A stretch of DNA of 64,000 bases, from assembly GCA_946544685.1 (NCBI GenBank), contig CAMNML010000003.1, positions 12,469-76,468 of the forward strand, written 5' to 3'. The position numbers were made by a program, and so were the translations under genes. Positions 26,086 to 35,161 of the stretch are shown here, in pieces. The notes below the pieces were generated by a model that worked only from the letters and a program-made list of their open reading frames with translations, was not told the origin of the DNA and made no database searches. The DNA is from an uncultured Caryophanales bacterium. GTDB lineage: Bacteria > Bacillota_I > Bacilli_A > RF39 > UBA660. Each line of letters opens with the position of its first letter. Within the stretch, counting starts at the first letter, position 1.

Positions 26086-28480
26086 CTTTTTCTAATTCTA
26101 TTTTTTCTATGTTGAATCCTTTTTCTTGGTTGTTTATTTTTATTTCTTCTATGAATAGTGTTGCTTTAAAGTCTTTTATACATTTATTTAAAGCTTCTTC
26201 TAAGTCATTGTCTAGACTTATTTCTAAGTATTTTATTATTGTTTTTAGTGATAGATTATTGTTTGATTTTTCTCCTCTAATTTTACTTATTATTTCTATT
26301 ATTTCATTTCCTGTTTTTATTTCTTTTTTAAAGTCATAGTTTAGTTCTTTTATTTCTGTTATATGTATTGATGGTTTTTCTTTATATAGTTCTTGATATA
26401 TTTCTTCTGTTATAAATGGGAAGAATATACTAAAGTCTTGTAGTAGTTTATATAGTAGTGTATATATTGTTTTTTGTCCTGAGTATCTTGGAGTACTACC
26501 AAATTCTTCTGGTCTATATAGTCTATGTTTTACTATTTCTATGTAATTATCACAGAAGTTCCAAAAGAATTTTTCTAGTGTATTAAGGGCTAGTCCTATC
26601 TCATAGTTGTCTAGATATTTTTTATATTCTTCTTCCATTTTTTGATAGTTACCTATTATCCATTTGTCTATGTATTCAAAGTCTTCAAAGTCTTTATCTT
26701 TATAGTCTTGTAGGTGCATTTCAATAAATTTTGAAACATTCCATATTTTATTTATTAGTTTTTTTCCTCTTAGGAATGTTTCTTCATTGAATATTATGTC
26801 TGTTCCTAATTTTCCTGATCCTGCCCAGTATCTTACTATGTCTGCTCCATATGTTTCTAGTAGTTCGAATGGTTCCATTTTAGAGTTTTGTTTTCTTTTT
26901 GAGATTTTTTCTCCCTTATTTGCCATAACGAATCCTGATATCATTACATCATTCCATGGTTTCATATTAAAGTTATAGTAGCTTTTAACTATACTATAGA
27001 AGTCCCATGTTCTAATTATATCGTGTGCATTACATCTTAGTCCCATTGGTTTTAGAAGTTCTTCTAGTGAGTCTTTTTCTTTGTATTTCATATTTAGTAG
27101 TGGTGTTATACTTGATGTTTGCCATGTATCCATTATGTCTTTTTCTGGTATGAATTCGTTGCAGCAACAACTACAGGGTTGTTTTGGTTTATCTATTAGT
27201 GGGTTTACTGGTAGGTCTTCAATGTTAGCTAGTATTGTTTTTTTACAGTTTTTACAGTACCATACTGGAAATGGTACTCCAAAGTATCTTTGTCTTGATA
27301 TACACCAGTCCCACATTATGTTTTCTACCCATTCGTTGTATCTAGTATGCATATGTTTTGGATACCAGTTTATTTCGTTTCCTAGTTTTATGAAGTCTTC
27401 TTTATGATTCATTATGTCTATGAACCATTGATTCATTATTGTGTATTCTACTTCTTTTCCGCATCTTTCGTGTGTTTGTACTTCGTGTTCTAGTTCTTCT
27501 TGTTTTATTAGGTATCCTTGTTGTTTAAAGTCTTCTATTATTTTTTCTCTTGCTTGTTTTATATTTAGTCCACCATAGTTTGGTATTTCGTCTATTATTT
27601 TTCCGTCTTTTGTGAATATGTTTTTTAGTGGTAAATTATATTTTTTCCACCATTCTATGTCTGTTTGGTCTCCAAATGTACAGCACATAACTATTCCGGT
27701 TCCTTTATTTTCGTCTACTTTTTCATCTGCCATTATTGGTACTTCTATATTTATTATTGGTATTTGAGCTGTTTTACCTATTAAGTGGTTATGTTTTTTA
27801 TCATTTGGATTTATGAAGATTGCAACTATTGCTGGTAGTAATTCTGGTCTAGTTGTAGCGATTGTGAATGTTTCATCTTCTGCTTTAAAGTTTATATAAT
27901 TAAATTGAGTTTTTATTGTTTTTGTTTCTAGTTCTGCTTGTGCGATTGATGTTAGGCATTCGTTACACCATAGAGCTGGACTTTCTTTATGATAACAAGC
28001 ATTGTTTTTTACTAGTTCTATAAAGTTTAGTTGGCTTATTTTTTCTGATGATTCGCTTACTGTTTTATATGCATTATCTATATTAGCGCTGAAGCCTGCT
28101 CTTTTGAATAGTGTTTTGAAGTCTTCTTCGTATTTATTTGTTGTTTCATAGCATAGTTTATTAAATTCTTCTCTTCCTATTTCATGTGCTCTTTTGTTTT
28201 GTTCTCTTTCTACTAGTCTTTCACTAGGTAGTCCATTGTCATCAAATCCGAATGGATAGAATACATTATATCCTCTTAGTCTTTTGTATCTAGCAATCAT
28301 TTCTGCTTGTGTGTATGAGAATATATGTCCTATATGTATTTTTCCATTAACTGTTGGTGGTGGCGTATCTATTGAGTATATTTGTCTTTGATCTGGTTTA
28401 AATTCATAGATATTGTTTTTATTCCAATAATCCATCCATTTTATTTCTTTTTCTTTATAATCATATTTTTTATCTAACAT
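26081..28480 (-). CDS. valS: Valine-tRNA ligase, short (type 2-like) form
   Basis: The enzyme charges tRNA-Val. In the 799 residues the HIGH motif is HIGH at 49-52 within PPPTVNGKIHIGH, and the KMSKS loop is KISKR near residue 526. The editing domain (CP1) includes TTRPELLPAIVAIFINP. Zinc-like Cys pairs occur at ALWCNECL and PVWYCKNCKK, with CCCNEF nearby. Typical bacterial ValRS is about 880 residues with a C-terminal coiled-coil arm. That arm is not evident here, which fits the shorter type 2 group found in archaea, Rickettsiales and some Firmicutes. A T-box leader controls it. Confidence 0.95.
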   Translation of the reverse strand: MLDKKYDYKEKEIKWMDYWNKNNIYEFKPDQRQIYSIDTPPPTVNGKIHIGHIFSYTQAEMIARYKRLRGYNVFYPFGFDDNGLPSERLVEREQNKRAHEIGREEFNKLCYETTNKYEEDFKTLFKRAGFSANIDNAYKTVSESSEKISQLNFIELVKNNACYHKESPALWCNECLTSIAQAELETKTIKTQFNYINFKAEDETFTIATTRPELLPAIVAIFINPNDKKHNHLIGKTAQIPIINIEVPIMADEKVDENKGTGIVMCCTFGDQTDIEWWKKYNLPLKNIFTKDGKIIDEIPNYGGLNIKQAREKIIEDFKQQGYLIKQEELEHEVQTHERCGKEVEYTIMNQWFIDIMNHKEDFIKLGNEINWYPKHMHTRYNEWVENIMWDWCISRQRYFGVPFPVWYCKNCKKTILANIEDLPVNPLIDKPKQPCSCCCNEFIPEKDIMDTWQTSSITPLLNMKYKEKDSLEELLKPMGLRCNAHDIIRTWDFYSIVKSYYNFNMKPWNDVMISGFVMANKGEKISKRKQNSKMEPFELLETYGADIVRYWAGSGKLGTDIIFNEETFLRGKKLINKIWNVSKFIEMHLQDYKDKDFEDFEYIDKWIIGNYQKMEEEYKKYLDNYEIGLALNTLEKFFWNFCDNYIEIVKHRLYRPEEFGSTPRYSGQKTIYTLLYKLLQDFSIFFPFITEEIYQELYKEKPSIHITEIKELNYDFKKEIKTGNEIIEIISKIRGEKSNNNLSLKTIIKYLEISLDNDLEEALNKCIKDFKATLFIEEIKINNQEKGFNIEKIELEKA

Positions 28481-28519
28481 TTTAATCTCTCCTTTTCTTT
28501 TTTTATTTTGATTAAAATA

Positions 28520-28558
28520 TCAGACTCGTCCATAATCACCCTTTATTATATATTTCAT
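28520..28558 (-). CDS. Possible 12-residue leader ORF between T-box and valS
   Basis: An ATG at 28558 with GGAG 9 nt upstream opens MKYIIKGDYGRV and stops with TGA at 28520, 40 nt before valS. It ends on a Val codon. It may be chance, since ORFs this short are frequent. Confidence 0.25.
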   Translation of the reverse strand: MKYIIKGDYGRV

Positions 28559-28582
28559 ATTTATCATCTCCTACATTTTTTA

Positions 28583-28818
28583 TTAAAAAAAGAGCAATAC
28601 ATCCCAAAGGACGAATTGCTCGTGGTACCACCTTAATTTATAGTATTTCTACTACCTTAAAGTCTTAATGCGACTAACATTATATCTTACTATTATTTCA
28701 GATATACAACTCCCAAGCTACCTTCAATTACTTTTCGTTAAGAAAGACTTTCAGTCGGTGATCTTTCATTCCTACTAACTACTAATCTAATTTACTCCTC
28801 TTGTTCTTCGTTTTTATG
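28583..28818 (-). promoter_or_regulatory. T-box riboswitch leader of valS
   Basis: On the minus strand the sequence AAGGTGGTACCACG (28634-28621) is the T-box core that pairs with the uncharged tRNA acceptor end. It is followed by the terminator hairpin GAGCAAT/ATTGCTC (28621-28592) and seven T residues. The roughly 180 nt before the core would form stem I and its partners. Uncharged tRNA-Val should favour the antiterminator and raise valS expression. I could not place the Val specifier codon with confidence; a GTA near 28700 is a candidate. Confidence 0.92.
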
Positions 28819-28824
28819 TGTTTA

Positions 28825-28853
28825 ATATTATCACTTTTATTTGGAATTGTCAA
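28825..28853 (-). promoter_or_regulatory. Promoter of the T-box/valS transcript
   Basis: Consensus TTGACA (28853-28848) and TAATAT (28830-28825) have a 17-bp spacer on the minus strand. Transcription should begin near 28818. Confidence 0.8.
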
Positions 28854-28874
28854 ATTTGATGGGGATTTGGTTGC

Positions 28875-31646
28875 TTAATGGATTTTATATTTTCTTTTGA
28901 TTCTAACAATATAATAGGTACCCCTATGTTCATAAGATGATATTAACCCGATAGAATTCAATCGAAATATAATAGGCTCATAAGAAGTATTAATTATTTG
29001 CCCCTTCGTTAATAAATATTTCAAATTTTCATCATAACAAAGTAATGTAGCATAGTTTTCTAAAATTATCTTGTCAGAGTTTTTTGTTAAGGTGACTTTT
29101 ATATAATCACTCATATTATTTTCTTCGAATAAATCTAACAATGATATTAATTGACTATAATTCAAATTTACTAGAACATTATTTACTATATATTCAAGTA
29201 TTTCTTTGTTAAAATCTTTTCTTACTATTAAATTTATATTTTCTATAATATACGAATTATTTGTAATTAATAATTCTTTATTTTTATTATAAATTGATTT
29301 TAAATTATCCACACTAAATTCATAATTCGAGGTAGTTACTATATGTTCATAACATTCAGTAACAGTTTCAAAATCATCCAGTAATTTTATTTTATTAGCC
29401 GATTTATCTATTATCCTATTTATATTTGATATTGATAATGAAGTATCGCCTATTAAAAAAATCAAATCTTCATCTTTCATATTAATTTTATTAAGTCTAG
29501 ATATATAGATATCAATAATTATATCAATTTTTTCTAAAATTTTATTTTGTATTTCTTTATCTTTAATGTTTTTAATGTTGCTAATTATTTTTGGTGATTC
29601 TAATCCAATTTTAAAAATCTCACTTATAATTTGTATGTTTTCATATGACATTTTTAATTTGTCAGTAACAAATGCATCTTTTAAGATATTTGGGTAGAAT
29701 TTTGAAATATTTACATCATCATTAACTACATATTCTATCATTTGATATTTATCTTTTATCTCATCATATCTTTCACTAAATACCTTAAAATACGAAGTAG
29801 TACTTTTTAGATATTGAATAATGGATGTATCAGTTGTTTGTATGTATTCTACATCACAATATTTAAAAATATAAAAAAGTAGTCTGTTAATAACTTCAAT
29901 TGATTGTAAGTCTTTTTTATTCATATTAGAGGCGACAGCCCATAATTTTCCAACTTCATTTTTATATTTTTGAATAATTAACATTTTATCTTCGTTATTT
30001 ACAATAAATTTGAGTTTTTCTTCTGTTATCGAATCAATAAATTGTTGAATATATTTATCATTATTTTTATTTGCATATTTTATTAATTCAAAATTAATTA
30101 TTGAATCTCTCTGAAAATCAGTAATATCAAGTTCTTGAAAAATGGTATCGACTGAAGAAAGCTTATCCTTTGAAATATCCTCGTCATTTCTGATTTTGCC
30201 TAAAATTATCTCATCATCTATACTAATTTTATCAAGCATGTTGTTACGGTTAACAAATAAACGATCAAAATTTCTAGTGATTACATTTCGATTAATTAAC
30301 ATTTTTTCAAATTGATCTAAAGGGTTTAGAGTGCTAAGATTTTTTGCTCTATATGCTTCAAGCAATTCAACTTTATGTGAAATCGGTATTAACGAAAAAT
30401 CCATTCCGCTTTCTTTTGCTGAAAATTCCTCAAATTCTCTACTATAATATTGAGCAAATATATTTTCTTTCTTTATAAATTCATAAAAATTTTTAGGATG
30501 TGATATTTTATAAAGTATTAAGTAATATAATTCCTCTTTTGATTTATCAGGCAAATCGTTATTATAATATATAGAAAACTCATTTACAAAATCAAATATC
30601 AATCTAGGGTTTTTTAAGTACTTACAAGATAACTTCAAACATTCTCCATAATTTGAAAAAGAATTAACATTATTGTTAGAAAGTAGCTTGTCAAGACGAT
30701 TTATAGAGTTAAAATCATTTACAAAAGGCTTAATAGGAATAATTGCATCAAATGATTTTGTCCTTTCCTCAGGGTCAACGAAACATCTATCACTAATAGT
30801 ATAAACAAATTGTATAGTCTTTTTCTTTATAGAGTTATTAATTGTGTAATTAATCATAGATAAATTTTTAATTATTTCCGGATAATCTTCTCTTCTATCC
30901 AAATCTTCAAACACAACAATTGAATAATCAGTACTTAGAAAAAAATGAATTAATTCTTCAATATTCTCATTCAACCATTCATTGTTTTTATTATTAGTAA
31001 ATTCAACATTTCCGGGTAATATAGGCAAGCCTAATGATATCCCTTTGATATTCAACTTTTGAAGTAAATATAATATATCGAAAATAACAAATAATCCGGT
31101 AATTACTAATATGAATATATTATTAATATTTATTATTTTCAAAAATAATAGAAGGTACAAAATAACACTAAAAGCAATTAATATATTAGGAATGTAGAAA
31201 TATTTACCCGACATATCGTTTCTTTTATATTTTGAGAACGGTAATTTCATTGGTCTTTCAGTATATAAAATTTGTTTTAATATATATGAATAGATGTCTG
31301 CAATCCCGTCGTTACTTTCTTTTGTGTTATTTCCATATAATCCCATTGATACAGTGATAAATTTATAATTATTGTGCTTAGCAAAGAAAGAATTTATAAT
31401 CGAACTTTTTCCACAGCCATAATCACCAGTAACTGCAATATTTCTATTCTTTAATTCTTTTAATTCGGGAGATTTAGCTTTTGCAGAAGAAAGTCTTGGC
31501 TCTGTGAGACATTTTTCTATGATGTAATCATAACAATTTAAATTATCTATTTCATAATTTGGTGCTAGAGATAATAGATTAATGTTCCAATGATTATTCT
31601 GTTGTATTTTGTTTTTTTTCTTTTTTTCTTTATTAAATATCCACAT
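28875..31646 (-). CDS. YobI-like membrane P-loop NTPase (KAP-type)
   Basis: The start at 31646 (MWIFNKEKKKK, 923 aa) has a TAGGAGG site; a longer in-frame start at 31751 lacks support. Walker A is GDYGCGKSS (about 73-81). Two adjacent membrane helices (about 155-205) interrupt the NTPase domain, as in the KAP and YobI families, and Walker B is IVVFEDLDRRED (about 240-251), followed by a sensor-like FVYTISDRCF. The remaining 600 or so residues are helical repeats. Such NTPases occur in phage-defence loci. The partner is probably the 321-aa gene upstream, although a terminator lies between them. Role inferred, not shown. Confidence 0.8.
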   Translation of the reverse strand: MWIFNKEKKKKNKIQQNNHWNINLLSLAPNYEIDNLNCYDYIIEKCLTEPRLSSAKAKSPELKELKNRNIAVTGDYGCGKSSIINSFFAKHNNYKFITVSMGLYGNNTKESNDGIADIYSYILKQILYTERPMKLPFSKYKRNDMSGKYFYIPNILIAFSVILYLLLFLKIININNIFILVITGLFVIFDILYLLQKLNIKGISLGLPILPGNVEFTNNKNNEWLNENIEELIHFFLSTDYSIVVFEDLDRREDYPEIIKNLSMINYTINNSIKKKTIQFVYTISDRCFVDPEERTKSFDAIIPIKPFVNDFNSINRLDKLLSNNNVNSFSNYGECLKLSCKYLKNPRLIFDFVNEFSIYYNNDLPDKSKEELYYLILYKISHPKNFYEFIKKENIFAQYYSREFEEFSAKESGMDFSLIPISHKVELLEAYRAKNLSTLNPLDQFEKMLINRNVITRNFDRLFVNRNNMLDKISIDDEIILGKIRNDEDISKDKLSSVDTIFQELDITDFQRDSIINFELIKYANKNNDKYIQQFIDSITEEKLKFIVNNEDKMLIIQKYKNEVGKLWAVASNMNKKDLQSIEVINRLLFYIFKYCDVEYIQTTDTSIIQYLKSTTSYFKVFSERYDEIKDKYQMIEYVVNDDVNISKFYPNILKDAFVTDKLKMSYENIQIISEIFKIGLESPKIISNIKNIKDKEIQNKILEKIDIIIDIYISRLNKINMKDEDLIFLIGDTSLSISNINRIIDKSANKIKLLDDFETVTECYEHIVTTSNYEFSVDNLKSIYNKNKELLITNNSYIIENINLIVRKDFNKEILEYIVNNVLVNLNYSQLISLLDLFEENNMSDYIKVTLTKNSDKIILENYATLLCYDENLKYLLTKGQIINTSYEPIIFRLNSIGLISSYEHRGTYYIVRIKRKYKIH

Positions 31647-31666
31647 AATGTAACCTCCTATAAAAC

Positions 31667-31700
31667 AAAAAAAGCATATTTCATTGTAAAAAATGAAATA
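31667..31700 (-). terminator. Terminator between the 321-aa gene and the YobI-like gene
   Basis: A 9-bp stem TATTTCATT/AATGAAATA (31677-31700) is followed by seven T residues on the minus strand. It could limit read-through from the upstream gene into the YobI-like gene. Confidence 0.8.
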
Positions 31701-31787
31701 CACTCTATCTTCTAACCACATTATACACCTTTTGCTTGATTTGTCAAACAATCTTGTAATTTTTTATAACTTTTATGTGCTCTACAA

Positions 31788-32753
31788 TTATTGTTTTTCA
31801 AAATATTTATTTAAAATTTTCATTGCATCAAATTTGATTATTATGTTTTTTATTGATTCGGTTAATTTTTCACTAAAATCATCCATTTCGTTTAAAAGTT
31901 TTACTTCCTTTTGGAGTTCTTTACATCTTTTATCATTATTCATGAAATATTTTCTAGTTATCTCTAAATAAAGATAATCTTCATATTTTTTTAATAACTT
32001 ATTTAAATTATCTACATCTGTTATCATGTTAATATCAAATAGAAATAAAAGTGCGTACAAATCATATATATCACTCATATCATCTTTTGATGTAAAAAAG
32101 TTTAATGCCAATAGTAATAATATTTTGCAATAATTTATATTCAGTTTAAAAACTGCTCTTATATTATTTAGACTATCATCGTCATTTTGAATTTTAAACA
32201 CATATGTTTTTACAATTGATGGATGCGTAAAGTCACATAAGTATTTATAGAATATTCTTAATTCCTCTTTAACTTCTTTAACACTTTTACACCCATAAAA
32301 TACTTCATCAAAAACTTTTTTATAGTTTTTCGCAACAATTTCTCTCATCTTTGCAGGTGCTAACAAATCTTTTGTTTTTTTATCAGTATCACGCATTTTG
32401 AACTTTTGATCCTTTTGTTTCATTTTTTTATATTTTTCATTTAATACTTTCCTATAAATATTCGAGTCGTAATGTTTGTAGACTTTATAGGTCTCATCGT
32501 CAAAATAGATTGCTAATGAGAACATAATTGCTTCAAATGCACTTCTAAGTAAGCATAATGAATCAACATATTCGTCATCATTAATTAATTTGATGCAATT
32601 ATTTATTGAATTGTTGGCGGATTCTAAGAAAATATGACTTTCTCTTGGAATATTGTTTGCATCATTTATTAAATCCAAATATTTTTGTATTTGACTGTCG
32701 AATATTTCATTAAAAAGTTTGCAAAACTTTATTTTATTATCCATATCATTCAT
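31788..32753 (-). CDS. Helical DUF5677/HEPN-like protein
   Basis: The 321-residue helical protein has the pattern of DUF5677-type proteins: CLLRSAFEAIMFSLAIYFD (about 75-93), where a conserved Arg sits in a helix, and FYKYLCDFTHPS (about 178-189), where a conserved His follows. The R...H arrangement resembles the HEPN ribonuclease superfamily, in which R-x4-6-H forms the active site. Here the residues are far apart in sequence, so activity is uncertain. An AACGGAGGG site precedes the start. It stands directly upstream of the YobI-like NTPase and may form a two-gene defence unit with it. Confidence 0.55.
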   Translation of the reverse strand: MNDMDNKIKFCKLFNEIFDSQIQKYLDLINDANNIPRESHIFLESANNSINNCIKLINDDEYVDSLCLLRSAFEAIMFSLAIYFDDETYKVYKHYDSNIYRKVLNEKYKKMKQKDQKFKMRDTDKKTKDLLAPAKMREIVAKNYKKVFDEVFYGCKSVKEVKEELRIFYKYLCDFTHPSIVKTYVFKIQNDDDSLNNIRAVFKLNINYCKILLLLALNFFTSKDDMSDIYDLYALLFLFDINMITDVDNLNKLLKKYEDYLYLEITRKYFMNNDKRCKELQKEVKLLNEMDDFSEKLTESIKNIIIKFDAMKILNKYFEKQ

Positions 32754-32785
32754 AGCATTCCCTCCGTTGATATATTATTATACTA

Positions 32786-32809
32786 TAAAAAGCGACTAAT
32801 TTAGCCACT
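32786..32809 (-). terminator. Terminator after the helicase remnant
   Basis: An AGCGACT/AGCCACT region pairs with two G-U pairs on the minus strand (32791-32809) and is followed by a T tract. Confidence 0.6.
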
Positions 32810-33215
32810 TTATTTATTTTTCAAATACTCTTGTAATTTTTTATCAACACAATAGACATAACAACCTTTCATACCTCTAGTCATTAATGTTCTATATGTA
32901 TTTTTAATAATTGTATCAGCAATTTTATTTGCTTCTTCTATACCTTTTTCTTTTAATAATTTATTAAAGGTTTATCTTTTATTTGATTAGCAGCCGTATA
33001 AACTGTTAATTGCATTTAATAGTATTACTTTTAATCCTTTTGATTTATATACTGTTAAGAGATCTATTTTACCATCTGATATTTGTTTTAAAAATTTTTT
33101 TAATCATATTTATTTTTTTATAATCTTTTTTAAATATAATAGAATATTCAATTCCTCATTAAACTCATATTCAACTATTTGTACTGACTTATCTAGGTAT
33201 TTTATTTAATGATTT
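32810..33215 (-). pseudogene. Decayed C-terminal remnant of an SF1/DUF2075-type helicase
   Basis: Minus-strand pieces in different frames read KYLDKSVQIVEYEFNEEL (33150-33208), ISDGKIDLLTVYKSKGL (about 33025-33090), and NTYRTLMTRGMKGCYVYC then VDKKLQEYLKNK to a stop at 32810. KSKGL and the YR-L-TRG-KG-YVY block are C-terminal helicase motifs. The last block closely matches the end of the intact neighbour at 33228 (YYILLTRAMKGTYLYV). Frameshifts and stops separate the pieces, and no N-terminal half is left. Confidence 0.75.
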
Positions 33216-33227
33216 TTTTTAGTACTA

Positions 33228-35006
33228 TTAATTCGTTTCTATATATTGTTCCAAATACTTTTTCATATTTGAATTTTCTACATATAGATAAGTTCCCTTC
33301 ATTGCTCTTGTTAATAAAATGTAATAGATATTTTCTATATAAAAGATTAATTGTTCATCGTTATCGATGCATTTTTTTCCTATTTTATCTTTATATAGTT
33401 CTTTATTTACCTTAATTTTTTTTGTTTCTACATCATAATCAATTTCTTTTCCAATAATTATTCCTAAATAATCAACATCGACTCCACCCAAAACATGAAT
33501 ACACCCAACTTCATTTTGTTTTTTATTTTTATTATTTACCCAATCTACATTCGTTTGATTCCATTTAATTTCTACTTCTCCTATTTTTTTATCAAATCTT
33601 GATTTTCTTGATTTGAAATCATATCCTGATGCTAATAAAGACTTTCCTTCACAATTTTCTATTGTATTTTTCATTTCTTTAAAACTTTCAAATAATTTGA
33701 ACTCATAATTATTAAATCTAATTTTATTTTTTGGTGGATTATCGCTAAAAATAGATTTAATATAATCAATATACTCATTTCCTCCAAGGCATCTTTCTTG
33801 AATTGTCAATTTTTCTTTATGTGCGTCTTCAAACTTCTTTTCAAGATATTTTTTAGGAATATCAGATGATCTTATACTTTGCCTTTCATCATAGAAGAAT
33901 ACTTGATTTTTACTTATTTTAAAAATCCAATCAATTTGATTTCCGTCGTCCTTATTCTTATTATGTTTTAAACCAAGTTTTTTGTTCATATCATCAAAAA
34001 ATCTATACCCATTGCCATTAGATAGATTATATCTTCTATTTAATCTATGCGTTTCATCAACAATTGCCAAGTCAAATATCGGTCTATCTTTATCGATTAT
34101 ATTGACTATTTTATGTAAATCTAATGCTGAATATACTCTTAAGTTGTTTAAGTCTATGTTATTCAATGTGTTCTCATGTAAAATCAAATCTTTCTTTCTT
34201 AATTCACTTATATTCTTTATACTTTTTCTTACAATTTTACTAAAATTATTCATTGGTGCTATATAAATAACTTTATATTTATTATTACAAAATGTATCAT
34301 TTATTTTAATAATTCTATCTAATTTTTCGCCATCCATATCTTCAGTTATCATTCCATTTGAATTTGAGTAAGCTGTTATTCTTTTAAATAATTGAATTGC
34401 AACTGCACTTTTACCAGTCCCTGATTCCCCATTTACAACAATTTTATTTTTTTTATTGGTTATTAATTCTTCTATTATATTATTTAATACACTATTTTGA
34501 TTTTCATTCAGTGCTATATAAGGTGAATATTTATATTCATTTTTTTGTACTATATCTTCATACGATGAATTAACTATTCCTATAGTATTTTTTAGTATTT
34601 TCCAAACCTCCATACACATTTTATTATCTTTTTTTTCATTATAATAATTATGTTTGTTTGAATTTGATTTTATATTAATAATTTCGTTAAAGAATTCTCC
34701 TGAAACTGACATTCCTCTGATTAGAAACGATTCTAAATATAATATTGTAGATTTATTTGCATACTTATAATCTATGAATAATACTTTATTAAGATAATTC
34801 TTCTTTTCACTGTTTAAATGTTCCAGCATTCTATGTTTAAAATTTGTTGTCTCACCAATATAGGCCTTTAATTTAGATTTGTTATATATAATATATGTTA
34901 CAGGCCAATTTGTCGCATGATTGCATATTTCTAAATCAATAATTTTTTCATTAAAATCTATATCATAATATATTTTGATATCATTATTTACTATACATTT
35001 TTTCAT
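33228..35006 (-). CDS. GIY-YIG nuclease fused to DUF2075 helicase
   Basis: The 592 residues comprise an N-terminal GIY-YIG-like domain (VTYIIYNKSKLKAYIGETTN then FKHRMLEHL, about 34-65, with a later ESFLIRG Glu) and a DUF2075 superfamily 1 NTPase. Walker A is VNGESGTGKSA (about 190-200) and Walker B is LAIVDETHRLN (about 315-325). The C-terminus, ILLTRAMKGTYLYVEN, is a motif VI-like end. GIY-YIG domains nick or cut DNA; the helicase would couple ATP use to it. The family recurs in defence islands. A helicase remnant (32810-33215) downstream and a restriction-modification operon upstream support that setting. Confidence 0.85.
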   Translation of the reverse strand: MKKCIVNNDIKIYYDIDFNEKIIDLEICNHATNWPVTYIIYNKSKLKAYIGETTNFKHRMLEHLNSEKKNYLNKVLFIDYKYANKSTILYLESFLIRGMSVSGEFFNEIINIKSNSNKHNYYNEKKDNKMCMEVWKILKNTIGIVNSSYEDIVQKNEYKYSPYIALNENQNSVLNNIIEELITNKKNKIVVNGESGTGKSAVAIQLFKRITAYSNSNGMITEDMDGEKLDRIIKINDTFCNNKYKVIYIAPMNNFSKIVRKSIKNISELRKKDLILHENTLNNIDLNNLRVYSALDLHKIVNIIDKDRPIFDLAIVDETHRLNRRYNLSNGNGYRFFDDMNKKLGLKHNKNKDDGNQIDWIFKISKNQVFFYDERQSIRSSDIPKKYLEKKFEDAHKEKLTIQERCLGGNEYIDYIKSIFSDNPPKNKIRFNNYEFKLFESFKEMKNTIENCEGKSLLASGYDFKSRKSRFDKKIGEVEIKWNQTNVDWVNNKNKKQNEVGCIHVLGGVDVDYLGIIIGKEIDYDVETKKIKVNKELYKDKIGKKCIDNDEQLIFYIENIYYILLTRAMKGTYLYVENSNMKKYLEQYIETN

Positions 35007-35035
35007 TATACTACCTCATAATCATCATTATTATT

Positions 35036-35064
35036 AGTATATCATTATTTTTTCTATTAGCAAA
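35036..35064 (-). promoter_or_regulatory. Candidate promoter of the GIY-YIG/DUF2075 gene
   Basis: TTTGCT (35064-35059) and TATACT (35041-35036) are spaced 17 bp apart on the minus strand, about 30 bp before the start codon. Confidence 0.5.
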
Positions 35065-35117
35065 CATTTTTACCTTTCATAAACATATTTTATTTGTTTT
35101 ATAATCTTTTAGATATT

Positions 35118-35150
35118 TAAAAACAGATATTTAATAATCATATCTGTTTT
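35118..35150. terminator. Terminator after the helicase-methylase gene
   Basis: A 9-bp stem AACAGATAT/ATATCTGTT (35122-35148) has T tracts on either side, so it can work in both directions. Its main user is the minus-strand gene ending at 35162. Confidence 0.8.
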
Positions 35151-35161
35151 TTTATAATTGA

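Noticed and set aside
31647..31751. Longer N-terminus of the YobI-like protein
   Set aside because: The 35 extra residues overlap an intrinsic terminator, and the internal ATG at 31646 has a perfect TAGGAGG site.
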